64,000 nucleotides of DNA from Roseobacter sp. MH60115. Lineage in GTDB: Bacteria > Pseudomonadota > Alphaproteobacteria > Rhodobacterales > Rhodobacteraceae. This document shows positions 17,504 through 25,681 of the stretch, piece by piece. Under the pieces are notes generated by a model that saw only the letters and a list, made by a program, of their open reading frames with translations, ran no database searches and was not told the DNA's origin. Made by a program: the position numbers and the translations under genes. The stretch is taken from positions 1 through 64,000 of the forward strand of contig NZ_JADOBQ010000011.1 of assembly GCF_015644665.1 (NCBI RefSeq), read 5' to 3'. The first letter of the stretch is position 1. The number at the start of each line of letters is the position of its first letter.

Positions 17504-17651
17504 CGCCCAGTCTCCGCGGCATTCCGCCGAAAAAACACCCGCATCACGCGCTGTTCATCAGCGCGCAGAACTTGTTTGAGCATATGGAATTGTTTCGGCG
17601 GGCCAAAGACCCACATACTCCTTCATGAATTCATAAACTGGAGGTTCCCTG

Positions 17652-18224
17652 ATGAAATCGCTTCTTCTTGCCACTGCCCTGACCGCTGCTGCGGGCATGG
17701 CATCCGCCGCTGCCGAAAAATATGTGCTGGACGCCAGCCACAGCCAGGTTCTGTTCAGCTACAACCACTTAGGCTTTTCCACCACCTACGGCATGTTCTC
17801 CGGCTTTGAAGGGGAAATCATGTTCGATCAGGACGACCCCAGCGCCTCTTCCGTGACCGTGTCGATGCCGGTCATGAGCATGTTCACCGGGTGGGAAAAG
17901 CGTGAAGGTCACTTCATGTCGGATGATTTCTTTGGTGCGGAAGAGGGCGACATGATCACGTTCGCGTCAACGGCGATCGAGGTGACGGGCGAGGATACGG
18001 CGCAGATCACGGGCGATCTGACCATGAATGACGTCACCAAATCGGTGACGCTGGACGCGGTGTTGAACCAGACCGGGGACCACCCGCAGGCGGGCAAGCC
18101 CTGGGCCGGGTTCGATGCGACCACCACCGTATTGCGGTCCGATTTCGGTCTGGGGGCATTCGCGCCCTATGTGAGTGATGAAGTCGAAATCGTCATCTCC
18201 ATCGAGGCGATGAAGGCGGAGTAA
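17652..18224 (+). CDS. YceI family periplasmic lipid-binding protein
   Basis: A 190-residue protein with a signal peptide (MKSLLLATALTAAAGMASA, cleavage at ASA/AAE) and a complete YceI lipocalin-like barrel. Motifs seen: YVLDASHSQVLFSYNHLGFSTTYGMFSGFEGEI, the family N-terminus, MFTGWEKREGHFMSDDFF, and ITGDLTMNDVTKSVTLDAVLN. YceI proteins bind polyisoprenoids or amphiphiles in a barrel and are secreted to the periplasm. GGAGG at 17640-17644 sets the start. A second YceI domain is fused to cytochrome b561 in the convergent next gene, so the two probably act on related lipids or quinones. Confidence 0.93.
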   Translation: MKSLLLATALTAAAGMASAAAEKYVLDASHSQVLFSYNHLGFSTTYGMFSGFEGEIMFDQDDPSASSVTVSMPVMSMFTGWEKREGHFMSDDFFGAEEGDMITFASTAIEVTGEDTAQITGDLTMNDVTKSVTLDAVLNQTGDHPQAGKPWAGFDATTTVLRSDFGLGAFAPYVSDEVEIVISIEAMKAE

Positions 18225-18251
18225 GTCCGCCCTTCCAGAAAAACGCATGAG

Positions 18252-18278
18252 GGCCGCGCCGATGCTGCGCGGCCTTTT
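18252..18278 (+). terminator. Intrinsic terminator after yceI
   Basis: Arms GGCCGCGC (18252-18259) and GCGCGGCC (18267-18274) with a 7-base loop, then TTTT. It serves the yceI gene. The minus-strand side lacks a T-run of comparable length. Confidence 0.85.
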
Positions 18279-18292
18279 CTGTTTTGGAGCGC

Positions 18293-19492
18293 CTAGCCAC
18301 CTTTCAGCGCCGTCAGGTCAATGCGGACCTCGACGTTGAACCCCACCGATGCCTCGTCCTTCTGGCTGTCGCCGATCCCGTAGGCGCGGCGGTCGAGCGT
18401 GGTGCCGCCCTGCATCGTGGCCAGCCCGTCGGCCAGCTTAAGCGTAAACGGCAGTTGCACGGGCATGGTTTGATCCTTGAGGGTCAGCGTGCCATCGGCC
18501 AGATACCCATCCGCGTCCCGGAGGATCTCCGCTGTGAACTGCGCCGTCGGAAAGGCTTCGGCATTGAAGAAATCCGCGCCAAGCGCCTGACTGGTCACCG
18601 AACCTAGTGTCAGCGAGCCAATGGAGATGGTGACATCGACCGATCCGGCGACACCTTCGGTCACGCTTTCATCAAAGCTGATGGCGGCTGTCCAGTCGGC
18701 AAAGCTGCCGGTGACATCAGAGCCAAGCTGCTGCACCGTGATCTGAAGCGTGCCGTCCTGCACCGCCCAGTCGGATTCGACCGCCTGCAGTTCCGCAGCG
18801 GCCACGTCCACGGTGTGTTTTTCATAAAGACCCAAGGTGCCGCCAATCACCAGCGCCACACCCCAGATCCCCACCGCGCTGATCAGCGGCAGGGCCATGC
18901 GGTGCTCGTGTGCGGGCAGGGTGACGGCAGGCCGCCCGGGCAGCATCCGGCGCAGGGTGGCGTCCTTGTCGATGACGTGATGTTTCATGGCGCCGGCGAA
19001 ATGCAGGATGATGGCGCCGGCCAACACCCGTTCAAAGACGATGTGCAGACCGGCGGCGGTGCTGGCCAGCGCTTCGGATTTTGGCACAAAGGGCAGGTTC
19101 TGACCCAGCGGCCACCAGATCGGCGCGAACCCGTCCGTGGCCGCGTGGTGTACCCAACCCGAGAGCGGCACCAGCAAAAGCGAGCCATAGAGCAGCCAGT
19201 GTACGGTTTCCGCCGCGAGGCTTTCGATCTTGCGGTCCGGGTGCAGCAGGCCCGGTTTCGGTTGGCTGATTGCCCAGAGAATGCGGGCCAGGGCCACGAA
19301 GAACACGGTCACCCCAAGGGTTTTGTGCAGCGAAAACATCAAGGCCTTCTGCGCCAGCTGTTCAGAGGTGTCATAGGGCAGGCCGTTGGCATAGATGCCC
19401 AGCGGGATCAGCGTCAGGATCAGCAGGGCGGTCAGCCAGTGAAAGGTCTTGGTGACCGCGCCGTAATGGGTGGAGGTATTGGCCAGCGTCAT
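18293..19492 (-). CDS. Cytochrome b561 - YceI domain fusion protein
   Basis: A 399-residue fusion. Residues about 1-180 are a bacterial cytochrome b561 with four transmembrane helices and heme-ligand histidines: YGAVTKTFHWLTALLILTL, SLHKTLGVTVFFVALARI, HWLLYGSLLLVPLSGWVHH and HIVFERVLAGAIILHFAGAMKHHVID. A fifth helix (LPLISAVGIWGVALVIGGTLGLY) leads to a periplasmic YceI domain of about 180 residues, whose strands ADFFNAEAFPTAQFTAE and GTLTLKDQTMPVQLPFTL are typical. It would shuttle electrons between quinol and an acceptor, with the barrel holding a hydrophobic ligand. The frame extends to 19612, but the ATG at 19492 gives the family N-terminus. Confidence 0.9.
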   Translation of the reverse strand: MTLANTSTHYGAVTKTFHWLTALLILTLIPLGIYANGLPYDTSEQLAQKALMFSLHKTLGVTVFFVALARILWAISQPKPGLLHPDRKIESLAAETVHWLLYGSLLLVPLSGWVHHAATDGFAPIWWPLGQNLPFVPKSEALASTAAGLHIVFERVLAGAIILHFAGAMKHHVIDKDATLRRMLPGRPAVTLPAHEHRMALPLISAVGIWGVALVIGGTLGLYEKHTVDVAAAELQAVESDWAVQDGTLQITVQQLGSDVTGSFADWTAAISFDESVTEGVAGSVDVTISIGSLTLGSVTSQALGADFFNAEAFPTAQFTAEILRDADGYLADGTLTLKDQTMPVQLPFTLKLADGLATMQGGTTLDRRAYGIGDSQKDEASVGFNVEVRIDLTALKGG

Positions 19493-19682
19493 GAGGAACT
19501 CCGGGAAATCTGCGTTGCCTATAGAGTAGAGGTCTGAGAGCGCAGAACAATGGCGGCCTGCGCACAGCCTTTGCGCATATCCGCAAATCATGCCTGTTTC
19601 CAGTTTCACCACCAGGGCCGTTGCCTCGCCCGCGCGGGCAGGCTAAGCCGGGGGCAAAGAAACGAAAAGGGGTGGCGTTTTC

Positions 19683-20615
19683 ATGAGCATCGCATTTGTA
19701 TTTCCCGGTCAAGGCGCACAGACCATCGGTATGGGCAAGGCCCTGGCCGAGGCCTATCCGGCGGCGCGTGCCGTTTTCGACGAGGTCGATGCTGCCCTTG
19801 GCGAAAAGCTGAGCGATCTGATCTGGGAGGGTGAGATCGAGACGCTGACCCTGACCGAGAATGCGCAGCCCGCGCTGATGGCCACCTCCATTGCCGCGCT
19901 GCGCGCTTTGGAGGCCGAGGGGCTCGGGCTCGACCGGGTCAGCCATGTGGCGGGCCATTCGCTGGGGGAATACTCCGCGCTGGCCGCAGTGGGCACGTTT
20001 TCGGTGGCGGACGCCGCGCGGCTCTTGCGGACGCGCGGGCTGGCCATGCAGCAGGCGGTGCCCGTGGGGCAGGGCGCGATGGCGGCCGTGCTGGGGCTGG
20101 ACTACGATACGGTAGCGGATGTTGCCGTAAAGGCCGCCGAGGGCGAAGTCTGTCAGGTGGCCAATGAAAACGATCCGGCGCAGAATGTGGTCTCGGGCGA
20201 CAAGGCCGCGGTGGAGCGGGCCTGTGTGCTGGCCAAGGAGGCGGGGGCGAAGCGCGCGCTGATGCTGCCGGTCTCAGCGCCGTTCCATTGCGCGCTGATG
20301 GCGCCTGCGGCGGAGAAAATGGCCGACGCGCTGGACGCGGTCTCGATGCAGGCCCCCTCCGTGCCGCTGGTGGCCAATGTAACAGCCGAGGCAGTAAGTG
20401 ATCCGGCAGAGATCAAGGCGCTGCTGATCAAACAGGTGACAGGCCAGGTGCGTTGGAAAACCTCCGTCGAATGGATGGCGGCGCATGGCGTGACGGAATT
20501 CTGGGAAATCGGCGCGGGCAAGGCGCTGAGCGGAATGATCCGGCGCATCGCCAAGGAGGCGGGCACCCGTGCCGTGGGCACGCCGGACGACATCAAAGCG
20601 GCATTGGAATCTTGA
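19683..20615 (+). CDS. fabD: Malonyl-CoA:ACP transacylase FabD
   Basis: A 310-residue enzyme that loads malonyl onto acyl carrier protein for fatty-acid elongation. Key motifs: FPGQGAQ at the N-terminus, GHSLGEYSALAAVG with the nucleophilic Ser, and VSAPFHCALM with the catalytic His. QNVVSGDKAAVE and LIKQVTGQVRWKTSVEWM complete the fold. It starts the fabD-fabG pair (9-base gap) and is followed by acpP. Divergent from the cytochrome b561-YceI gene, so the 190-base gap should hold both promoters. Confidence 0.97.
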   Translation: MSIAFVFPGQGAQTIGMGKALAEAYPAARAVFDEVDAALGEKLSDLIWEGEIETLTLTENAQPALMATSIAALRALEAEGLGLDRVSHVAGHSLGEYSALAAVGTFSVADAARLLRTRGLAMQQAVPVGQGAMAAVLGLDYDTVADVAVKAAEGEVCQVANENDPAQNVVSGDKAAVERACVLAKEAGAKRALMLPVSAPFHCALMAPAAEKMADALDAVSMQAPSVPLVANVTAEAVSDPAEIKALLIKQVTGQVRWKTSVEWMAAHGVTEFWEIGAGKALSGMIRRIAKEAGTRAVGTPDDIKAALES

Positions 20616-20624
20616 GAGGCATCT

Positions 20625-21362
20625 ATGTTTGATCTGACAGGGAAAAACGCGCTGGTCACCGGCGCATCGGGCGGCATTGGCGCGGAGATTGCCCGGCTCT
20701 TGCATGGCGCTGGGGCAACCGTGGGCCTGTCGGGCACCCGCGTGGAACCGTTGGAGGCGCTGGCCGCAGAACTGGGCGACCGCGCCCATGTGCTGCCCTG
20801 CAACCTCAGCGATATGGCGGCTGTGGAGGCCCTGCCGAAACAGGCCGCCGAGGCCATGGGGTCGGTTGATATCCTGGTGAACAACGCGGGCATCACACGC
20901 GACAATCTGTTTATGCGGATGTCGGATGAGGAATGGCAATCGGTGCTGGACGTGAACCTGACCGCGACCTTCAAGCTCTGCAAGGGCGTGATGCGGGGCA
21001 TGATGAAGGCGCGTTGGGGCCGGATCGTCAATATCTCGTCTGTGGTGGGGGCCACGGGCAACCCGGGCCAAGCCAATTACGCGGCCTCCAAGGCGGGCAT
21101 GGTGGGCATGTCGAAAAGCCTGGCTTATGAGGTCGCCAGCCGTGGGATCACCGTAAATGCCGTGGCGCCGGGATTTATCGAAACCGCAATGACCGACAAG
21201 CTGACCGATGATCAAAAGTCTGGAATCATGGGACAAATTCCTGTCGGGCGCATGGGAACACCGGCTGAAATCGGCGCTGCCGTGCTCTATCTGGCCAGCC
21301 CCGAGGCGGGCTATGTGACAGGAACCACCTTGCATGTGAATGGCGGCATGGCCATGTTGTAG
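20625..21362 (+). CDS. fabG: 3-oxoacyl-ACP reductase FabG
   Basis: A 245-residue short-chain dehydrogenase of fatty-acid synthesis, NADPH-dependent. Rossmann motif VTGASGGIGAEIA, strand motif NNAGITRDN, catalytic Ser in NISSVVG and the Y-x-x-x-K pair in NYAASKAGM are all present. The C-terminus ends with TGTTLHVNGGMAML, the FabG signature. It follows fabD after nine bases in one operon. Confidence 0.98.
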   Translation: MFDLTGKNALVTGASGGIGAEIARLLHGAGATVGLSGTRVEPLEALAAELGDRAHVLPCNLSDMAAVEALPKQAAEAMGSVDILVNNAGITRDNLFMRMSDEEWQSVLDVNLTATFKLCKGVMRGMMKARWGRIVNISSVVGATGNPGQANYAASKAGMVGMSKSLAYEVASRGITVNAVAPGFIETAMTDKLTDDQKSGIMGQIPVGRMGTPAEIGAAVLYLASPEAGYVTGTTLHVNGGMAML

Positions 21363-21613
21363 GTCAGATTTGCGCCTCCCAACCCTTGCGTGCACAATGC
21401 GTTTGCCATCTGTGTCGCTTGTGCTAAAGGGGGCGCAGAATTTGACCCCGCGTGCAGCTATCTGGACGTGGACCCATCCGAACCGGCACAGCGACAGGCG
21501 TGCTGACCCGGACAGAGCCGCCCTTTGGGGCAAACGTTTGCTTCGCCCTTTATGAACCGGGGCAGCGGACAACCGAAAGGGGCCATTCCGGCCCGAACGA
21601 ATGAGGGACTATT

Positions 21614-21847
21614 ATGAGCGACATCGCAGATCGCGTTAAGAAAATCGTTGTGGAGCACCTGGGTGTTGAAGAGGACAAGGTGACTGAAAACGCTTCGTTC
21701 ATCGACGACCTCGGCGCGGACAGCCTCGACACTGTTGAGCTGGTGATGGCCTTCGAAGAAGAATTCGGCATCGAGATTCCGGATGATGCGGCCGAAACCA
21801 TCCAGACCTTTGGCGACGCGGTGAAGTTCATTACCGAAGCTTCCTGA
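21614..21847 (+). CDS. acpP: Acyl carrier protein
   Basis: A 77-residue acidic carrier protein. The phosphopantetheine Ser lies in [22 protein letters not shown], and the following helix ([19 protein letters not shown]) is typical of AcpP. A 251-base gap separates it from fabG, so it probably has its own promoter for high expression. The start [12 protein letters not shown] matches other alphaproteobacterial AcpP. Confidence 0.98.
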   Translation: MSDIADRVKKIVVEHLGVEEDKVTENASFIDDLGADSLDTVELVMAFEEEFGIEIPDDAAETIQTFGDAVKFITEAS

Positions 21848-21883
21848 GCGCAGCCGGGCGCGGCCCGGTATTGCTTTGAAAAT

Positions 21884-21917
21884 GGCGTCTTTCCGCGAGG
21901 AGAGGCGCCTTTTCTTG
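21884..21917 (+). terminator. Intrinsic terminator after acpP
   Basis: An 11-bp stem (21884-21894 with 21899-21909, two G-T pairs) closed by a GCGA tetraloop of the stable GNRA type and followed by TTTTCTTG. Confidence 0.88.
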
Positions 21918-22012
21918 TTTCGCCTTCTCTCAGGGGTTGAATTGCGGGGGCGAGTTGCGCAAATCTCGCACCAGAGGGCGCAAAGTCCCGATCCGAGAGC
22001 AGAGGCTGCGAA

Positions 22013-22546
22013 ATGTCGCGCACGATACCCACGATCAACACCTCGCGTTTGACCCTGCGCGGCATGCGGCCCGAGGATTTCAGCCGGTTTGCCGAAATCT
22101 GGTCGATGCCGGAGGTGGTGGAATACATCAATGGTGAGGCCTGGCCGCGCAGCAAGGCCTGGGATGCGTTCCTGCGCAATGCCGGACATTGGCAGATCAC
22201 CGGGTTTGGTCAATGGGCGATCCACCGCCACAGGGCGCCGGACATGTCCGGGCAGGTCGGGTTTTTCTACGCCAAGCGCGATCTGGGTGAGGATTTCGAC
22301 AGTTTCCCCGAGGCAGGGTGGGTGTTGTCGCCCGATGCCCATGGGCAGGGTCTTGGGATGGAAGCGGCGCGGGCAGCGCATGACTGGTTCGACAGGGTGG
22401 TGACGGGCCGGTTGGTCTGCATGATCGCGCCGGAGCATAAAGCCTCGCTCAGGATTGCCGAGGCGATGGGATATGAGGTGATGCGCGATGCGGAGTTTGC
22501 CGGATCGGCCGCACGGCTCATGGCGCGGAAAGGTCCCCCGCAGTAA
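22013..22546 (+). CDS. GNAT family N-acetyltransferase (RimJ/RimL-like)
   Basis: A 177-residue acetyltransferase. N-terminal PTINTSRLTLRGMRPEDFSRFAEIW is the RimJ/L-type start. The acetyl-CoA pyrophosphate loop is represented by GWVLSPDAHGQGLGMEAARAAHDW (Q-x-x-G-x-[GA]). IAPEHKASLRIAEAMGYE is the conserved N/S-motif helix. Such enzymes acetylate N-termini or small amines; substrate unknown. Single gene between acpP and fabF. Confidence 0.88.
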   Translation: MSRTIPTINTSRLTLRGMRPEDFSRFAEIWSMPEVVEYINGEAWPRSKAWDAFLRNAGHWQITGFGQWAIHRHRAPDMSGQVGFFYAKRDLGEDFDSFPEAGWVLSPDAHGQGLGMEAARAAHDWFDRVVTGRLVCMIAPEHKASLRIAEAMGYEVMRDAEFAGSAARLMARKGPPQ

Positions 22547-22627
22547 CCTGGGCTCTGCGCGGAGTGCTCTTGCATCAAAACCGCGCAGCACTGTATGGGG
22601 GGGCACCAAATTGGAAGGGGCATTGCG

Positions 22628-23887
22628 ATGCGCAGAGTAGTTGTCACAGGTCTGGGCCTGGTTACACCGCTGGCAGATGGGGTCGAGGCGAGCTGGTCGC
22701 GGATTCTGGACGGGCAGTCCGGTGCCGGGCCGATCACCGGGTTCGATCCAAGCAAGCTGGTGACACAATACGCCTGCGAAGTGCCGTTGGGCGATGGGTC
22801 GGATGGCACGTTCAACGCGGATGCCTACATGGAGCCGAAAGACCAGCGCAAGGTGGATACCTTCATCATGTTTGGTCTGGCCGCAGCGCAACAGGCGGTA
22901 GAAGACGCAGGCTGGCAGCCCGAGGATCTGGAGAGCCTGGAGCGTACCGGCGTGCTGATCGGCTCCGGTATTGGCGGGCTGAATTCCATCGCCAACACGG
23001 CAATCATGATGAACGAAAAGGGCCCGCGCCGCGTCTCGCCCTTCTTTGTGCCGGGCGCGCTGATCAACCTGATCTCGGGTCAGGTCTCGATCAAATATGG
23101 CTTCAAGGGGCCGAACCACTCGGTTGTGACGGCATGTTCCACGGGAGCGCACGCGATTGGCGATGCAAGCCGCCTGATCCAGCATGGCGATGCGGATGTG
23201 ATGATTGCCGGTGGGGCTGAGGCCGCGATCTGTGAAATCGGGATTGCCGGGTTCAACGCCTGCAAGGCGCTCAGCACCAAGCGCGGGGACGACCCGCAGA
23301 AGGCCAGCCGCCCCTATGACGAAGACCGGGACGGGTTTGTCATGGGCGAGGGCGCGGGTATTGTTGTGTTGGAAGAGTACGAACACGCGAAGGCGCGCGG
23401 CGCGAAAATCTATGCGGAAGTGTTGGGGTATGGGCTGTCGGGAGATGCCTATCATATCACAGCACCTTCCGAGGATGGCGAAGGCGGTGAGCGGTCGATG
23501 CGGGCGGCGTTGAAAAACGCCGGGTTGGAGCCGACGGATATTGACTACATCAACGCGCATGGCACCTCGACCATGGCGGACACCATCGAATTGGGCGCGG
23601 TGGAGCGCCTGCTGGGCGATCATGCGGGCAATGTGACCATGTCCTCGACGAAATCGGCAACGGGGCATCTTTTGGGGGCTGCGGGGGCCATCGAGGCGAT
23701 CTTCTCGATCCTCGCGATCCGCGATCAGGTCGCGCCGCCCACCATCAACCTCGACAACCCTGCGGTGGACACACCAATTGATCTCGCGCCCAATGCCAAG
23801 CGGGAGCGAAAGGTGGATGTGGCCCTGTCCAACTCCTTTGGTTTTGGCGGCACCAACGCCAGTGTCATCTTTGGGAAGGCGCGCTGA
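22628..23887 (+). CDS. fabF: Beta-ketoacyl-ACP synthase II FabF
   Basis: A 419-residue condensing enzyme for fatty-acid elongation. The catalytic triad is visible: Cys in VVTACSTGAHAIG, His in NAHGTSTMADT and His in KSATGHLLGAAGA. DRDGFVMGEGAGIVVLEEYEHA and the C-terminal SNSFGFGGTNASVIF complete the thiolase fold signatures. The ATG at 22628 gives the family start MRRVVVTGLGLVTPLA; the frame is open from 22595. It overlaps mltG by one base. Confidence 0.98.
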   Translation: MRRVVVTGLGLVTPLADGVEASWSRILDGQSGAGPITGFDPSKLVTQYACEVPLGDGSDGTFNADAYMEPKDQRKVDTFIMFGLAAAQQAVEDAGWQPEDLESLERTGVLIGSGIGGLNSIANTAIMMNEKGPRRVSPFFVPGALINLISGQVSIKYGFKGPNHSVVTACSTGAHAIGDASRLIQHGDADVMIAGGAEAAICEIGIAGFNACKALSTKRGDDPQKASRPYDEDRDGFVMGEGAGIVVLEEYEHAKARGAKIYAEVLGYGLSGDAYHITAPSEDGEGGERSMRAALKNAGLEPTDIDYINAHGTSTMADTIELGAVERLLGDHAGNVTMSSTKSATGHLLGAAGAIEAIFSILAIRDQVAPPTINLDNPAVDTPIDLAPNAKRERKVDVALSNSFGFGGTNASVIFGKAR

Positions 23888-25053
23888 TGTGGCGGCACAT
23901 CGCCTCTAACGCGGTCACGATGCTGATTGTGCTGCTGTTTCTGGGCGGTGGTGTGATCCTGTGGGGCAAGGGTCAATATGAGGCTGCGGGTCCGCTGGAT
24001 CAGGCGATCTGTCTGCAGGTCGAGCGGGGCAGCAACATGCGGCGGGTGAGCCAGTCGCTGGAGGATCAGGGGGCGGTGAGTTCTGCTGCGATCTTCCGCA
24101 TGGGCGCGGATTACGCGGAGAAAACCAGCCAGTTGAAAGCCGGGAGCTTTCTGGTCGATCCCGGGGCCTCGATGGAAGAGATCGTGGACATCGTGACGCG
24201 CGGCGGGGCGAGCACCTGTGGCACGGAAGTGGTGTACCGCATCGGGGTGAACCGTCTGGGCGTTCAGGTGCGCGAGTTGGACCCGCAGAGCAACCGGTTT
24301 GAGGAACGGGCGAGCTTTACGCCCGCCGACGAAGAGACGCCGGAGATTTATACGGAGAAGAAAGCGGAGCGTGATACGCGGTTCCGCGTGGCGCTGGCCG
24401 AGGGTGTGACCAGCTGGCAGGTGGTGGAAAGCCTCAAGGCGATGGATGTGCTTGAAGGGTCGGTGGAGGAGCTGCCGCCGGAAGGATCCTTGGCACCGGA
24501 CAGCTATGAAGTACGCCCCGGGGATGACCGGGCAGAGATCATTGCGCGGATGCAAAGCGCGCAGGAATTGCGGGTGGCGCAGGCCTGGCTGAACCGGGAT
24601 GACAACCTGCCGGTTGAGACGCCTGAGGAGTTGCTGGTGCTGGCCTCGATCATCGAGAAAGAGACCGGCGTTGCGGATGAGCGCGGGCAGGTGGCCAGCG
24701 TTTTCGTGAACCGGTTGAATCGGGGCATGCGGCTGCAGACGGACCCGACGGTGATCTATGGGGTGACCGAAGGTAAGGGGGTGCTGGGGCGCGGGCTGCG
24801 GCAGAGCGAGCTGCGCAGGGCGACGCCGTGGAACACCTATGTGATCGAAGGTTTGCCGCCCACGCCGATTGCCAATCCGGGCACCGCGAGCCTTGAAGCG
24901 GCGGCGCGTCCGCTGGAGACGGACTATGTGTTTTTCGTGGCGGATGGCACGGGCGGGCATGCCTTTGCCGAGACGCTGGATGAGCACAACCGGAACGTTG
25001 CCAAATGGCGTGAGATCGAGGCGGAACGCGCCAATCAGCCATCCGGGAATTGA
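23887..25053 (+). CDS. mltG: Endolytic murein transglycosylase MltG
   Basis: A 388-residue inner-membrane protein that cuts nascent glycan chains and sets their length. One N-terminal transmembrane helix (VTMLIVLLFLGGGVILWG) is followed by a LysM-like segment (VERGSNMRRVSQSLEDQGAVSS). The YceG catalytic domain follows, with the active Glu in VLASIIEKETG, then FVNRLNRGMRLQTDPTVIYG and SLEAAARPLETDYVFFVADGTGGHAFAETLDEHN. The start codon overlaps the fabF stop (TGATG), so the two are translationally coupled. The fabF-mltG order is widespread in Rhodobacteraceae. Confidence 0.96.
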   Translation: MWRHIASNAVTMLIVLLFLGGGVILWGKGQYEAAGPLDQAICLQVERGSNMRRVSQSLEDQGAVSSAAIFRMGADYAEKTSQLKAGSFLVDPGASMEEIVDIVTRGGASTCGTEVVYRIGVNRLGVQVRELDPQSNRFEERASFTPADEETPEIYTEKKAERDTRFRVALAEGVTSWQVVESLKAMDVLEGSVEELPPEGSLAPDSYEVRPGDDRAEIIARMQSAQELRVAQAWLNRDDNLPVETPEELLVLASIIEKETGVADERGQVASVFVNRLNRGMRLQTDPTVIYGVTEGKGVLGRGLRQSELRRATPWNTYVIEGLPPTPIANPGTASLEAAARPLETDYVFFVADGTGGHAFAETLDEHNRNVAKWREIEAERANQPSGN

Positions 25054-25199
25054 GGCCTGCGCCAAAGGTGGCGCAAGCCCCACCTTACCTGCTGGTTTCG
25101 GGTGGTTTGCTGGACAGTCACGGGGTGATCCGAGCCGGTGCAGCGCGAAAATCGTTAACGGCACCGTACGGTCGTCATCTGATAAGAAACTGATTTTCC

Positions 25200-25228
25200 T
25201 TGACTTTGCGCACGGTCACACGTATAAC
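25200..25228 (+). promoter_or_regulatory. Near-consensus sigma70 promoter upstream of the GTA cluster
   Basis: TTGACT (25200-25205), a spacer of exactly 17 bases and TATAAC (25223-25228), with transcription expected to start around 25235. It is 109 bases upstream of the GTA g1 ATG. Eleven of twelve -35/-10 positions would score well against TTGACA/TATAAT (five of six in each box). A GTTAAC half-site lies about 45 bases upstream, at 25154-25159. Confidence 0.7.
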
Positions 25229-25253
25229 TTGTGACATGCTAGAAGAAGTGGGC

Positions 25254-25290
25254 AAACGACCCCGGGAGTGATCCCGACGGGTCGTTTTTT
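25254..25290 (+). terminator. Strong intrinsic terminator between the GTA promoter and g1
   Basis: A 9-bp lower stem (AAACGACCC at 25254-25262 with GGGTCGTTT at 25279-25287) and a 4-bp upper stem with a GTGA tetraloop, followed by six T in a row (25285-25290). It begins about 20 bases after the predicted start site and ends 46 bases before g1. It could also stop read-through from fabF-mltG. Confidence 0.85.
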
Positions 25291-25336
25291 CGTTTCTCTC
25301 GTGCGGAGACTACGCGCATGAGAGGTATAAACCTGA

Positions 25337-25681
25337 ATGACTTTAATCACCCCAGAGCACGTAGAGTCGCAAACCGAAGACCTTTTGAACTCGGTCATCG
25401 GAACCATCAGAGATTTGCGTAAAGAACTCGAAGACCTCAAAGAACGGGTCCGCGAAACGGATGGTGCAGTGACAGCGCAGGACTCCAAGGCAGTGACGCA
25501 GGCTGCGTCGCTCCTGGAGACATGCCAGAAAGTGGAGAACCGCCTTGTCGAATGCCGCACAAAACACGCAGGTATCGCCCACGGGGGTTACGCCCTCGAT
25601 CTCGAAAGAGCACGGGCTTCGATTGGGTGCAAGCTGGCTCGGCTCCGCTGCCCGCGACCTACAGGACCAATTTCTGAATGA
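25337..25681 (+). CDS. GTA g1, small terminase subunit-like protein
   Basis: A 114-residue protein, first gene of the GTA cluster. The N-terminal half is a strongly charged coiled-coil helix (SVIGTIRDLRKELEDLKERVRETD). The second half has the GTA-g1 pattern ENRLVECRTKHAGIAHGGYALDLERARASIGCKLARLR. In Rhodobacter capsulatus g1 acts as the small terminase (TerS) that presents DNA to the large subunit. Upstream spacing is set by the GAGAGG at 25319-25325. The last 137 bases overlap g2 in another frame. Confidence 0.88.
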   Translation: MTLITPEHVESQTEDLLNSVIGTIRDLRKELEDLKERVRETDGAVTAQDSKAVTQAASLLETCQKVENRLVECRTKHAGIAHGGYALDLERARASIGCKLARLRCPRPTGPISE

